The notes under the pieces were generated by a model. That model did no database searches and was not told the DNA's origin. It was given only the letters and a program-made list of their open reading frames with translations. 64,000 nucleotides of DNA from the NCBI RefSeq assembly GCF_011617465.1, contig NZ_CP050153.1, forward strand, positions 1,550,001 through 1,614,000, written 5' to 3'. Each line of letters opens with the position of its first letter. Position 1 is the first letter of the stretch. Positions 46,028 through 54,249 of this stretch are shown here, in pieces. The position numbers and the translations under genes were made by a program. This stretch comes from Brevibacterium pigmentatum. Lineage in GTDB: Bacteria; Actinomycetota; Actinomycetes; Actinomycetales; Brevibacteriaceae.

Positions 46028-46363
46028 ATGCCTCTGTGGATTGTCATCGGTGTCGCGGCCGCGATCTTCGTCCTCGTGTTCGTCGTCGCGGCGACCTTCA
46101 ACGTCTTCTCGTCCGAAACCGTCGACGAGGCCGAAGAACGCTGGACCGGGCTGCCTGCGGAGTTCACGAGTAAGGACCTGGAGTCGGTGCGTTTCCGGCC
46201 CGCCCTGCGCGGCTACCGGATGGACGACGTCGACGAGGCCATGGCGGTGCTGCGCGCACGCCTGAGCGAGCTCGAATCCGCGACCACCTCCGCCGAGGCG
46301 GCAACCACAGCCGGCCCGACGACCGCTCCTGACGGACCGGAAACCGCTGCCGGATCACGATGA
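46028..46363 (+). CDS. DivIVA-domain membrane protein
   Basis: 111 residues. One N-terminal helix (4-24), then FRPALRGYRMDDVDEAMAVLRARLSELE (about 58-85), the DivIVA motif followed by a coiled coil, and an Ala/Thr/Pro tail. Could link membrane curvature or division sites to the neighbouring enzymes; partner unknown. Next gene starts inside its stop (ATGA). Confidence 0.8.
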   Translation: MPLWIVIGVAAAIFVLVFVVAATFNVFSSETVDEAEERWTGLPAEFTSKDLESVRFRPALRGYRMDDVDEAMAVLRARLSELESATTSAEAATTAGPTTAPDGPETAAGSR

Positions 46364-47595
46364 CCCGCCCCGCAGACCTGCCCGGAATCACCCTCGCCTC
46401 CGAAGTCTTCGACTCCTCCCGCTTCAGCCGCCTTGGCGCTCTGTTCATGAGCCTGCCCGTGTGGCTGCAGGCCGTGGCCGTGTACTTCGCATCCCGGGTC
46501 GTGAGCATGTCGATCTTCGCCGCGGTCCTCAAACGTCAGGACCCGGCGAACTGGTCGTCGTCCCCGGTGAGCACGACGCTCAATGACTTCCTCAACTTCT
46601 GGGACGGCGGCTGGTACGGACGCGTCGCCGATGAGGGGTATCCGCGCATCCTGCCCGTCGACGATACGGGAGCGGTGGCGGAGAACCAGTGGGCATTCTA
46701 TCCGCTGCACCCGTCGATCGTGTCCACTCTGGCCGACCTCACGGGGCTGAGCTACGAGGTCATCTCGCCGATCGTGTCCACGCTTGCCGCGGGGCTGGCC
46801 TCGATCGTCGTCCTCCACCTCTTCCGGAAGTACGTCGACGCCGGACAGGCCCTGATGGGACTGGCGCTCGTGATGTTCTTCCCGCCGGCCGCCATCTTCT
46901 CCACCGGCTATGCCGAATCCCTGACTCTCCTGCTGCAGGCGACGGCGCTCTTCCTCGTGGTCGAACGCCGCTATCTCACCGCACTCCCTGTCGTCGTCTT
47001 CATGGATCTGTCGCGACCCATCGGCGTGGCGTTCTCGTTCTTCATGCTCTTCCACCTCATCGACCGCTTCCTCCGCCGCCGCAGCGATCCGTATCCGGCC
47101 GGTGAGGCGATCCGGTCCTGGACCCTGGGCGTGCTCTCCTGCGCGGCGGCCCTCATCCACCCGATCCACGCATGGTGGGCGACGGGATCGCTGACGGCCT
47201 ATACCGACACCGAGGCGGCCTGGCACACCGGAGAGACCACGTTCGTCGTCCAGTGGGTGGCTCGGTCGATCAGCCTCATCGGTCCGCTCGGCCCGGTGCT
47301 GCTCGCCATCGTCATCGCCGGAATGCTCGCCCTGATCTTCTCTCCGGCCGGCGCGCATATGGGACGGACCCTCCAGCTGTTCTGCCTCGGCTACGGTGTG
47401 TACCTGCTCATCTTCTTCAACCCGCAGACCTCCACCCTGCGACTGCTGCTGCCGCTGTTCCCGATGGCGCTGACCCTGGCGCTGGTGCGCTCCCGAGGCT
47501 ACCGGGCAGCGATGCTGGTGGCCTATATCCTTCTCCAGATCGTGTGGGTCGCCTACCTGTGGCACTTCACTCCGCCCGCCGATCTGCCGCCGTGA
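46360..47595 (+). CDS. PIG-V-like GT-C mannosyltransferase
   Basis: Polytopic membrane protein of 411 residues with about nine or ten helices. A catalytic-loop-like FWDGGWYGRVADEGYP near 75-90 and QWAFYPLHPSIV near 107 resemble the PIG-V/GT-C family, which transfers mannose from polyprenyl-phosphate mannose. Likely makes a cell-envelope glycan. Last gene of the dapE-LOG-folP2-DivIVA chain. Confidence 0.78.
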   Translation: MTRPADLPGITLASEVFDSSRFSRLGALFMSLPVWLQAVAVYFASRVVSMSIFAAVLKRQDPANWSSSPVSTTLNDFLNFWDGGWYGRVADEGYPRILPVDDTGAVAENQWAFYPLHPSIVSTLADLTGLSYEVISPIVSTLAAGLASIVVLHLFRKYVDAGQALMGLALVMFFPPAAIFSTGYAESLTLLLQATALFLVVERRYLTALPVVVFMDLSRPIGVAFSFFMLFHLIDRFLRRRSDPYPAGEAIRSWTLGVLSCAAALIHPIHAWWATGSLTAYTDTEAAWHTGETTFVVQWVARSISLIGPLGPVLLAIVIAGMLALIFSPAGAHMGRTLQLFCLGYGVYLLIFFNPQTSTLRLLLPLFPMALTLALVRSRGYRAAMLVAYILLQIVWVAYLWHFTPPADLPP

Positions 47596-47712
47596 CCGTC
47601 CATTGAGTGGGAGAGTTACCGGGAACGCGCGGATCATGGAATAATCGGGAGTACATCTTTCGGTCCACCTGGTGTGAACCGTCTTTGTATGACAACGGAA
47701 GGAAGAGCCCAT

Positions 47713-47883
47713 ATGGCAGCCCAGAAACCCCGCACCGGCGACGGACCTCTGGAAGTGACCGAAGAAGGCCGAAGCATGGTGATGCGGCTTCCAGTCGAAG
47801 GCGGAGGTCGCCTGGTGATCGAACTCAGCAGAGATGAAGCCACCGGACTCCACGACACTCTCGCCCAGACACTGGGGCTCTGA
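47713..47883 (+). CDS. DUF3117 protein
   Basis: 56 residues: MAAQKPRTGDGPLEV, then GRSMVMRLPVEGGGRLVIELSRDEATGLHDTL. A very well conserved small actinobacterial family of unknown function. ggaaggaag lies upstream. Too short for many gene finders but strongly matches family. Confidence 0.92.
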   Translation: MAAQKPRTGDGPLEVTEEGRSMVMRLPVEGGGRLVIELSRDEATGLHDTLAQTLGL

Positions 47884-47923
47884 GCCGACGGCCGCAGAAC
47901 ACGGCCGGACGGAGACGCACGAA

Positions 47924-47957
47924 CAGCAGAGACTTACCTGTAAGTCTCTGCTGTTTT
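47924..47957 (+). terminator. Rho-independent terminator of DUF3117 gene
   Basis: cagcagagactta and taagtctctgctg (perfect 13 bp, loop cctg) followed by tttt. Confidence 0.88.
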
Positions 47958-47961
47958 CGCT

Positions 47962-48597
47962 TCACCGGGTCTTCTGCAGAAGCAGCAGACCTTCGCCGAT
48001 GGGCAGCAGCACCCGCTCGAGGTGTTCCTGTTCCGCGATGCGGTTGAGCATGCCGCGGGCAGCTTGGGTACGCGGGCTGCGATCGACGGGATCGGCGACG
48101 GCGCCTTTGAGCAGCGTCTTGTGGATGACCAGCAGACCCTGGGAGTCGAGCAGCCGCAGTGACGGCTGGATCATCCTCTCCAGATTGCCCGGCTCCACGT
48201 CGATGAAGACCATGTCATAGGCCGCGGGAGCGAGTCGTTTGAGCACCTCTTCGGCACGGCCGCTCATCAGCCGCAGCCGACCAGGTCTGATCCCGGCCAT
48301 GTCGACGAGGTCGCGAGCAGCGCCCTGAGTCGTGGAGTTCGTATCGATGGACGTGAGTATCCCGGCGGTGGGCATTCCGCGCAGCAGCGACAGGGTCGAT
48401 GTTCCGACACCGGTGCCGACTTCGACGGCCGCCACCGGGGTGAGCAGTCGGGCAAGCAGAGTCAGCGTCTTCGCCGTGGTCTGGGACACCGGCGCGATCC
48501 CGAACTCATGAGAGTGGGTGCGAGCGGCATCGAGCAGCGGATCGGGACCGTTGTACTGTTCCGAGAAGGTGAGATCACCTGCATTTTCGCGTGCCAA
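47962..48597 (-). CDS. SAM-dependent O-methyltransferase
   Basis: 211 residues, CCoAMT-like. SAM motif I VEVGTGVGTSTLSLLRGM near 60-77, acidic loop TSIDTNSTT and the metal/substrate region YDMVFIDVEPGN near 128-139. Substrate unknown; its place beside tatB and mrp matches the Rv1220c neighbourhood. Start is TTG at 48597 with gggagg 7 nt upstream. Confidence 0.85.
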   Translation of the reverse strand: MARENAGDLTFSEQYNGPDPLLDAARTHSHEFGIAPVSQTTAKTLTLLARLLTPVAAVEVGTGVGTSTLSLLRGMPTAGILTSIDTNSTTQGAARDLVDMAGIRPGRLRLMSGRAEEVLKRLAPAAYDMVFIDVEPGNLERMIQPSLRLLDSQGLLVIHKTLLKGAVADPVDRSPRTQAARGMLNRIAEQEHLERVLLPIGEGLLLLQKTR

Positions 48598-48633
48598 CCG
48601 GCCCCTCCCATCTGGTGCTGAGTTCTCCCAAGT

Positions 48634-48981
48634 CTAACCGCATTCGGGATCGATTCCGTGGGTGCGCCACAGCCGATCGAGTTCATCGACATCGAGGAAT
48701 GCCGTGCGTTCGACGCGCTCGTGAGAATGCGGAGTGCCTTCGTCATCCCAGTGGATGCGGGCTCGAGCGAAGATCTCGGCCGGCAGAGCCCCGGCCGCAT
48801 TGACGACCCGCCACCACGTGACGTTCGACCCGAATTCCCGCATCACCCGCCCGACGTAACGGGGTGAGCAGTCGGCGACGGCGCCGACCGTTCCGTAGGC
48901 GACGACGCGCGCGGCGGGAACGAGTTCGACGATGCGCAGCACCCGTTCGACGGCTATCTCGTCCACTGCACCTCCCGGCAT
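48634..48981 (-). CDS. Alkyltransferase-like protein (MGMT fold, no Cys)
   Basis: 115 residues. DNA-binding half of O6-alkylguanine transferases: RVVAYGTVGAVADCSPRYVGRVMRE near 30-54. Where MGMT has PCHRV the sequence reads WWRVVNA, so the alkyl-accepting cysteine is absent, as in ATL proteins that flag O6-alkylguanine for nucleotide excision repair. ATG at 48981 fits family N-termini; ribosome site weak. Confidence 0.83.
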   Translation of the reverse strand: MPGGAVDEIAVERVLRIVELVPAARVVAYGTVGAVADCSPRYVGRVMREFGSNVTWWRVVNAAGALPAEIFARARIHWDDEGTPHSHERVERTAFLDVDELDRLWRTHGIDPECG

Positions 48982-49035
48982 GATCGAGATGTCGAACCTG
49001 TGCTGACCATGAGTCGATGCTACCGCCGTCCACGG

Positions 49036-49041
49036 TAGACT
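49036..49041 (+). promoter_or_regulatory. Leaderless -10 (TAGACT) of tatB
   Basis: TAGACT, seven bases, ATG. Confidence 0.5.
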
Positions 49042-49048
49042 TGAGACC

Positions 49049-49504
49049 ATGTTCGGTATCAACGGCACCGAGATGGTGATTCTGATCGTTGTGGCGTTGG
49101 TCGTCATCGGACCCAAACGCCTGCCCGAATACGCTCAGAAGCTGCGCGACTTCGTGCGCCAGATGCGTCGCATGGCCGAAGGCGCGAAAGACAGCGTCCG
49201 ACGCGATTTCGGCGACGACTTCAAGGACGTGGACTGGCAGAAGCTCGACCCGCGTCAGTACGATCCGCGCCGGATCGTGCGCGAGGCACTCGTCGAAGAG
49301 GACGCGGCCATCCGCGAATCCAAGCGTCAGGAACGGAACGCCGGCGAATCGTCATCGGCAGAGTCCTCAGGTGCTGCAGCGTCGACTCGGACCGACACCG
49401 AGGCGGCCCCCGCCCGGGAATTGTCACCCATCGAACGGTTCCAGACCCAGGTCGACCTGCGCGACCGTTCCGCCGCGGCACCGTTCGATCCTGAAGCCAC
49501 CTGA
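49049..49504 (+). CDS. tatB: Sec-independent translocase TatB
   Basis: 151 residues. MFGINGTEMVILIVVALVVIGPKRLPEYAQKL gives the single helix, the GPKRLP hinge and the start of the amphipathic helix; acidic and low-complexity C-terminal tail. Part of the twin-arginine export complex with TatA/TatC, which are not in this window. Divergent from the ATL gene. Confidence 0.92.
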   Translation: MFGINGTEMVILIVVALVVIGPKRLPEYAQKLRDFVRQMRRMAEGAKDSVRRDFGDDFKDVDWQKLDPRQYDPRRIVREALVEEDAAIRESKRQERNAGESSSAESSGAAASTRTDTEAAPARELSPIERFQTQVDLRDRSAAAPFDPEAT

Positions 49505-49590
49505 GCCACCCCGGAAGCCACCTGGGACTGAGGCCGACGGCGTCTGTTGGGAATGTTTTGCATTCCCGCCTCCGTGCAAGCGTCAGTGGC

Positions 49591-51012
49591 TCAGTTCTTC
49601 ATCACCGCGGGATGTTCGGGATTCGAGCACAGCTCATCGCCGTAGCCGCGGCAGAAGTACGACCCGCCCTTCTTCCACTCGATCCCGGAGAAGAGCTCGC
49701 GCACCGTCACTGCGTAGAGGCCCTTGTCCGCCACTGCCGAGAACACCTCCCGAGCCGCCTTCGCGGTCGACGGATGAATGGAATGCATGAGCACGATTGA
49801 TCCGGGGCGAGTCAGAGACTGCACACGTCGGACCGTCTTCTTCGCATCTCTGTGCTGCCAATCTCCGGTATCGACGTCCCAGACGATCGCAGGGCCGCCC
49901 AGAGCATGTGCTGCGCGTTTGTCGAGGGCACCGTACGGTGGACGGACGAGGGGCTCCTCCTTCACTCCGACCGATCGCAGTGATCTGTCCGTCCGGTCGC
50001 GCTCTCTGCGGATCGTCGCCGAGGAGGTCTTGTCCATCTGCACATGCGAGAACGTGTGATCGTCGACTTCATGGCCGGCGGAGATGATGCGCTCGGCCAC
50101 TTCGGGGAAGGCATCTGTGTTCTTCCCGAGGAAGAAGTATGTCAGACGGATGTTCGCCTCATCGGCTGCGTCGAGGATCGTCTGTTCGGTCTTCGCCTCT
50201 CCGGGACCGTCGTCATAGGTCAGCGCGACACAGGGCAGCAGCGCGCAGGAGAAATCGGGGGAGGGCAGATCGAACGGCCGCGGCAGTTCGAGACTGCTGT
50301 GCAGCGCCTTCTGGACACGGACGCCGATGGAGGACAGATCGGTGTCGGAGACCGCAGCGTCATTGATCGTCAGCGTGCCGGTGTCATCGGCGCCGACGGC
50401 TGCCCGGTCGAGAGGTGCGGCGAAGAGCCGGCGGGCATTGACCGTGCTGTCGTGGGCGAGATCGGTCAGCAGCAGCCTCGTCTGCGGATGCGGCGACTGA
50501 ACATCGACTGCGGTGACGACGAAGTTCCCGCCGCTTGCCAACACCCGAGTGCTGATGTTCACAGCACGCGGGTCGACTCGAGACGCAGGAGCGTCATCGA
50601 TGCTGGTCTGCGCTGGTGTGAAAGCCGTCGCCGGCCACCTGTGGACAGGTGCCGTCTGCACGGGGTCGAAGGCAGAGCGATCGGCGAAGCCTCCGAAATC
50701 GTCGATCAGCGACAGCACATGTTCTTCGATCGCCGCATTCAACGAGGCGGCCGTGGGCAGACCGAAGGTGTGGACGTCCAGTCGAGGCGTGCGTTCGTCT
50801 GAGACGAGCGCGTAGCTGCGCAGCACTGCGGAGAGAGCGTCCCGGTTCTCGGCGGCGATCGTTCGGTGCGCGGGTTCCACCGACCGTCCGGGGGCGGGGT
50901 CCGCTCGAAATGCAGTGACGACAGCTCCGGCCAAGAGGACGAGAGCGGTCAGAGCGCTGAGGCCGGCGAAGACAGAGTAGACGAGGGTATCGCGAGGGGA
51001 GAGAGGAGACAC
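49591..51012 (-). CDS. Membrane-anchored polysaccharide deacetylase
   Basis: 473 residues. One N-terminal helix (about 12-35), an extracellular region of about 220 residues without recognised motif, and a C-terminal NodB domain: ALTYDDGPG near 268, GHEVDDHTFSH near 316 (metal His pair), RPPYGA near 363, VLMHSIHPST near 408. Probably deacetylates peptidoglycan or another wall glycan. GTG start 4 bp after mrp, so likely co-transcribed with it. Confidence 0.88.
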   Translation of the reverse strand: MSPLSPRDTLVYSVFAGLSALTALVLLAGAVVTAFRADPAPGRSVEPAHRTIAAENRDALSAVLRSYALVSDERTPRLDVHTFGLPTAASLNAAIEEHVLSLIDDFGGFADRSAFDPVQTAPVHRWPATAFTPAQTSIDDAPASRVDPRAVNISTRVLASGGNFVVTAVDVQSPHPQTRLLLTDLAHDSTVNARRLFAAPLDRAAVGADDTGTLTINDAAVSDTDLSSIGVRVQKALHSSLELPRPFDLPSPDFSCALLPCVALTYDDGPGEAKTEQTILDAADEANIRLTYFFLGKNTDAFPEVAERIISAGHEVDDHTFSHVQMDKTSSATIRRERDRTDRSLRSVGVKEEPLVRPPYGALDKRAAHALGGPAIVWDVDTGDWQHRDAKKTVRRVQSLTRPGSIVLMHSIHPSTAKAAREVFSAVADKGLYAVTVRELFSGIEWKKGGSYFCRGYGDELCSNPEHPAVMKN

Positions 51013-51016
51013 CGAC

Positions 51017-52138
51017 TCAGACCGGGCTCAGGCCCAAGGACCTGCCGGACAGGCCGCGACTGCGTCGCCGCAGCGACTCCGCAAGGGCGTCGAAAGCCCC
51101 CGCCGCAGGCGAAGCGGGATTGCCGAGCACGACAGGGGTACCCGCGTCCGAACCTTCCCGCAGACGAGTGTCCAAGGGGATCTGAGCGAGCAGCGGAACC
51201 TCCCGATCGAGGGTGGCGGCGAGGTTCTCGGCCACGCTGGCACCTCCGCCGGAGCCGAACACCTCCATCCGAGTGCCGTCGGGCATCTCCATCCATGACA
51301 TGTTCTCGATGACTCCCGCCAACGTCTGCTTCGTCTGTGTGGCGATGGATCCCGCACGTTCGGCGACTTGGGCGGCCGCCGACTGCGGCGTGGTGACGAC
51401 GAGGAGTTCGGAACCGGGCAGCAGCTGTGCCACGGAGATCGCAATATCACCTGTGCCGGGAGGCAGATCGAGCAGCAGCACGTCGAGGTCGCCCCAGAAC
51501 ACATCGGTGAGGAACTGCTGCAGAGCGCGATGGAGCATGGGACCGCGCCAGACGACGGCCTGGCTCGGCGGGACGAACATGCCGATGCTCATCACCTTCA
51601 CATTGTGAGCGACCTGGGGCAGGATCATCTCATCGACGCGGGTCGGCTTGCCGGAGAGACCGAGCATTCCGGGGATGGAGAAGCCGTAGATATCGGCATC
51701 GACGATGCCGACGCGCAGACCTTTGTCCGCCAGGGACACGGCAAGGTTCGCGGTCACCGACGATTTTCCGACGCCGCCTTTTCCGGACGCGACGGCGTAG
51801 ACCTTCGTCAGCGACTCGGAGCGATTGAACGGGATGTCGCGGGTACCGGTGCCCTGCAGCTTCTCCTTCATCGCCTTGCGCTGTTCGGGGCTCATCGTGC
51901 CCAGCACGACAGCCACCTCGGTGACCCCGTCGACTCGGGCCACTGCGGCTTCAGTGTCCCGGGTGATGGTGTCCTTCAGCGGGCAGCCGGCGATCGTGAG
52001 GAGAACAGTGACGGTGACCTTGCCGCCCTCGATGCCGATCGATTCGACCATATCGAGTTCGACGATGTTGCGGCGGATCTCCGGGTCGATGACGCCGGTC
52101 AGTGCCTCTCTCACAGCGTCTTCAGAGGGACCAGTCAT
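51017..52138 (-). CDS. mrp: Mrp/Nbp35-type iron-sulfur carrier ATPase
   Basis: 373 residues. N-terminal DUF59 (MIP18) domain with AGCPLKDTI near 50, then P-loop VASGKGGVGKSSVTANLA near 115 and VDADIYGFSIPGMLG. The C-terminal CxxC of many Mrp proteins is missing, as in other actinobacterial members (VIENMSWMEMPDG). Role: Fe-S cluster delivery. ATG at 52138, aagga 7 nt upstream. Confidence 0.93.
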   Translation of the reverse strand: MTGPSEDAVREALTGVIDPEIRRNIVELDMVESIGIEGGKVTVTVLLTIAGCPLKDTITRDTEAAVARVDGVTEVAVVLGTMSPEQRKAMKEKLQGTGTRDIPFNRSESLTKVYAVASGKGGVGKSSVTANLAVSLADKGLRVGIVDADIYGFSIPGMLGLSGKPTRVDEMILPQVAHNVKVMSIGMFVPPSQAVVWRGPMLHRALQQFLTDVFWGDLDVLLLDLPPGTGDIAISVAQLLPGSELLVVTTPQSAAAQVAERAGSIATQTKQTLAGVIENMSWMEMPDGTRMEVFGSGGGASVAENLAATLDREVPLLAQIPLDTRLREGSDAGTPVVLGNPASPAAGAFDALAESLRRRSRGLSGRSLGLSPV

Positions 52139-52207
52139 ACCCACGTCCTTTCCTTCCCGGATCAGTGCTGCCGGGCTCTCAACCCTACCGCTTCGCCCGT
52201 CGTTCCG

Positions 52208-52756
52208 TCATCCGCTGCGCGGGCCGCCTCGGCGCTGTTCGGTCGACCGGGAATCGGTGTCGTCGGACCGGTCACCGTCCTGTCTCTCCTCTTCCAATTC
52301 CTTGAGCAGATCCTTGAGCTCGGACCGGATGAAGTCACGGGTGGCGACCTCACGCATGGCGATGCGCAGCGCCGCCACCTCCCGTGCCAGGTACTCGGTG
52401 TCGGCGAGATTGCGTTCGGCGCGCTGCCGATCGTGTTCGAACTCGACGCGGTCGCGGTCGGTGCTGCGGTTCTCTGCGAGCAGGATCAGCGGGGCCGCAT
52501 AGGACGCCTGCAGGGACAGGATGAGGGTCAGCAGGGTGAAGTTGAGCGACCTCGGGTCGAACTGCCACGATTCGGGCAACAGGGTGTTCCACAGCAGCCA
52601 CACCGCACAGAAAACCGTCATTCCGACGAGGAACGCGGGAGTGCCCATGAACCGGGCGAAGGCTTCGGCTCCCCGCCCGAAGGTCTCGGGAGACACGGCG
52701 AAGCTCGGGAGCTTGCGTTTGCTCGACCTCGGGATCTCGAAATCATCGACGGCCAT
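52208..52756 (-). CDS. DUF1003 membrane protein
   Basis: 182 residues. Helices at about 42-60 and 72-92 around FDPRSLNFTLLTLILSLQASYAAPLILLAENR, the DUF1003 core; then RVEFEHDRQRAERNLADTEYLAREVAALR coiled coil and a charged tail. Function unknown. Its ATG is 2 bp from the stop of the upstream MgtE-N/CBS gene and it may work with it. Confidence 0.9.
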   Translation of the reverse strand: MAVDDFEIPRSSKRKLPSFAVSPETFGRGAEAFARFMGTPAFLVGMTVFCAVWLLWNTLLPESWQFDPRSLNFTLLTLILSLQASYAAPLILLAENRSTDRDRVEFEHDRQRAERNLADTEYLAREVAALRIAMREVATRDFIRSELKDLLKELEEERQDGDRSDDTDSRSTEQRRGGPRSG

Positions 52757-52758
52757 AT

Positions 52759-54033
52759 CTACCCCCTGCTGCGATCGTCACGACCGGTGGTTCGCCAGTC
52801 CTCGGGCAGAAGCTCGTCGAGGACGTCATCGACGGTGACCACACCGACGAGGCGATCATTGTCGTCGGTGATCGGCACCGACACCAGATTGTACGCGGCC
52901 AACAGCTTCGCCACTTCGCCGAGAGGAGTCTCCGGCGACAGCGGTTCGACCTCGGTGTCGAGCATGATGCCCACGGCCTCGTGCGGGGGATGGCGCAGCA
53001 TCTCCTGGATGTGGACGAGGCCGAGGTACTTGCCAGTCGGGGTCTCCACCGGCTGACGGCAGACGAAGACCGCCGCGGCCAGGGCTGCAGGCAGGTCCTC
53101 CCGGCGCACATGTGCCAGGGCCTCGGCGACGGTGGCTTCCGGGGTGAGGATCACCGGTTCGGTCGTCATCAGACCGCCGGCGGTGTCGTCGTCGTAGGCG
53201 AGAAGAGTACGCACATCCTCGGCCTCATCGGGCTCCATGAGAGTCAGGAACCGTTCGGCCTGATCATCACTGAGCTCGCCGAGGAGGTCGGCCGCGTCAT
53301 CAGGTTCCATCTCCTCGAGCACGGTCACGGCTCGTTCGGTCTCGAGCCCCGTGAGGATCTCGATCTGGGTTTCGGCCGGCAGCTCCTCGACGACGTCGGC
53401 GAGGCGTTCGTCATCAAGTGCCCGGGCCACCTGGAGGCGACGGGACGAATTCATCTCGAAGAGCACATCGGCGAGGTCGGCAGGCTTCGTGTCCTGGTAG
53501 GCGGCGATGAGCTGGGTGGCTTCCTGATCGACCTCGGAGTCCACCGGATGGTCGGCATCCGTCCAATCGATCTGCTTGGTCTCACCGCGCCGGCGGAACG
53601 CGGCGAAGGCGCTGCGTTCGGGCACACGTCGCACAAACAGGCGGGTGACCTCCCAGTCCTTGTTCACCTGCTGTTCGATGCCGACGTCTTCGACGAGCAC
53701 CGGTGAGTTGTCCTCCCGCAGACGCAGCCGCCGGTCGAGTAGGTCATTCATCACCAGGGTCTCCGACTCGCGCTGTTCGAACCGGCGCATATTCACCAGA
53801 CCGGTGGTGATGACCTGCCCGGAATCGATCGCGGTGACCCGTCCCATCGGCACGAATACGCGGCGGCGGCCCGGCACCTCGACGACGAGGCCGATGACTC
53901 GGGGGAACTGCCGCATCGTCGCACGGTAGACGATGACGGCGTCGCGGACACGGCCGACCTGATCTCCGAGAGGGTCGAACACAGGGGCGGAGACGAGCCG
54001 GGCGACGAAGACTCTTTTCGGTGGACCACTCAT
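52759..54033 (-). CDS. Soluble MgtE-N/CBS domain protein
   Basis: 424 residues, no membrane helix. An N-terminal PRC-barrel-like part (LVSAPVFDPLGDQVGRVRDAV), then a MgtE intracellular superhelix (DLADVLFEMNSSRRLQVARALDDERLADVVEELP to MEPDEAEDVRTLLAYDDDTAGGLMT, 180-300) and two CBS domains (300-415). It equals the Mg2+-sensing cytosolic half of MgtE without the channel, so a regulatory partner is expected. Candidates include the DUF1003 neighbour. Confidence 0.9.
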   Translation of the reverse strand: MSGPPKRVFVARLVSAPVFDPLGDQVGRVRDAVIVYRATMRQFPRVIGLVVEVPGRRRVFVPMGRVTAIDSGQVITTGLVNMRRFEQRESETLVMNDLLDRRLRLREDNSPVLVEDVGIEQQVNKDWEVTRLFVRRVPERSAFAAFRRRGETKQIDWTDADHPVDSEVDQEATQLIAAYQDTKPADLADVLFEMNSSRRLQVARALDDERLADVVEELPAETQIEILTGLETERAVTVLEEMEPDDAADLLGELSDDQAERFLTLMEPDEAEDVRTLLAYDDDTAGGLMTTEPVILTPEATVAEALAHVRREDLPAALAAAVFVCRQPVETPTGKYLGLVHIQEMLRHPPHEAVGIMLDTEVEPLSPETPLGEVAKLLAAYNLVSVPITDDNDRLVGVVTVDDVLDELLPEDWRTTGRDDRSRG

Positions 54034-54039
54034 GGTCTC

Positions 54040-54045
54040 AGACTA
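54040..54045 (-). promoter_or_regulatory. Leaderless -10 (TAGTCT) of MgtE-N/CBS gene
   Basis: On the minus strand TAGTCT, six bases, ATG. Confidence 0.55.
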
Positions 54046-54249
54046 CGTGGTGCGTGGAGATTTCAGTGGTTGCCGCAATGAATTGAATCCAGATCACAGT
54101 CGCCGGCGGTGAACCGACCGGGCGTCGGGTTCCATCCGCCCTCTTCTCCTATTCATCAAGCCGTCCTGCCTGCTTCATCTCGTTGTCGCCCCGTCTCCCT
54201 AGGGTCGTTTCTCGGCAGAACCCACCACAGTCGAATACAGGAGAAATCC

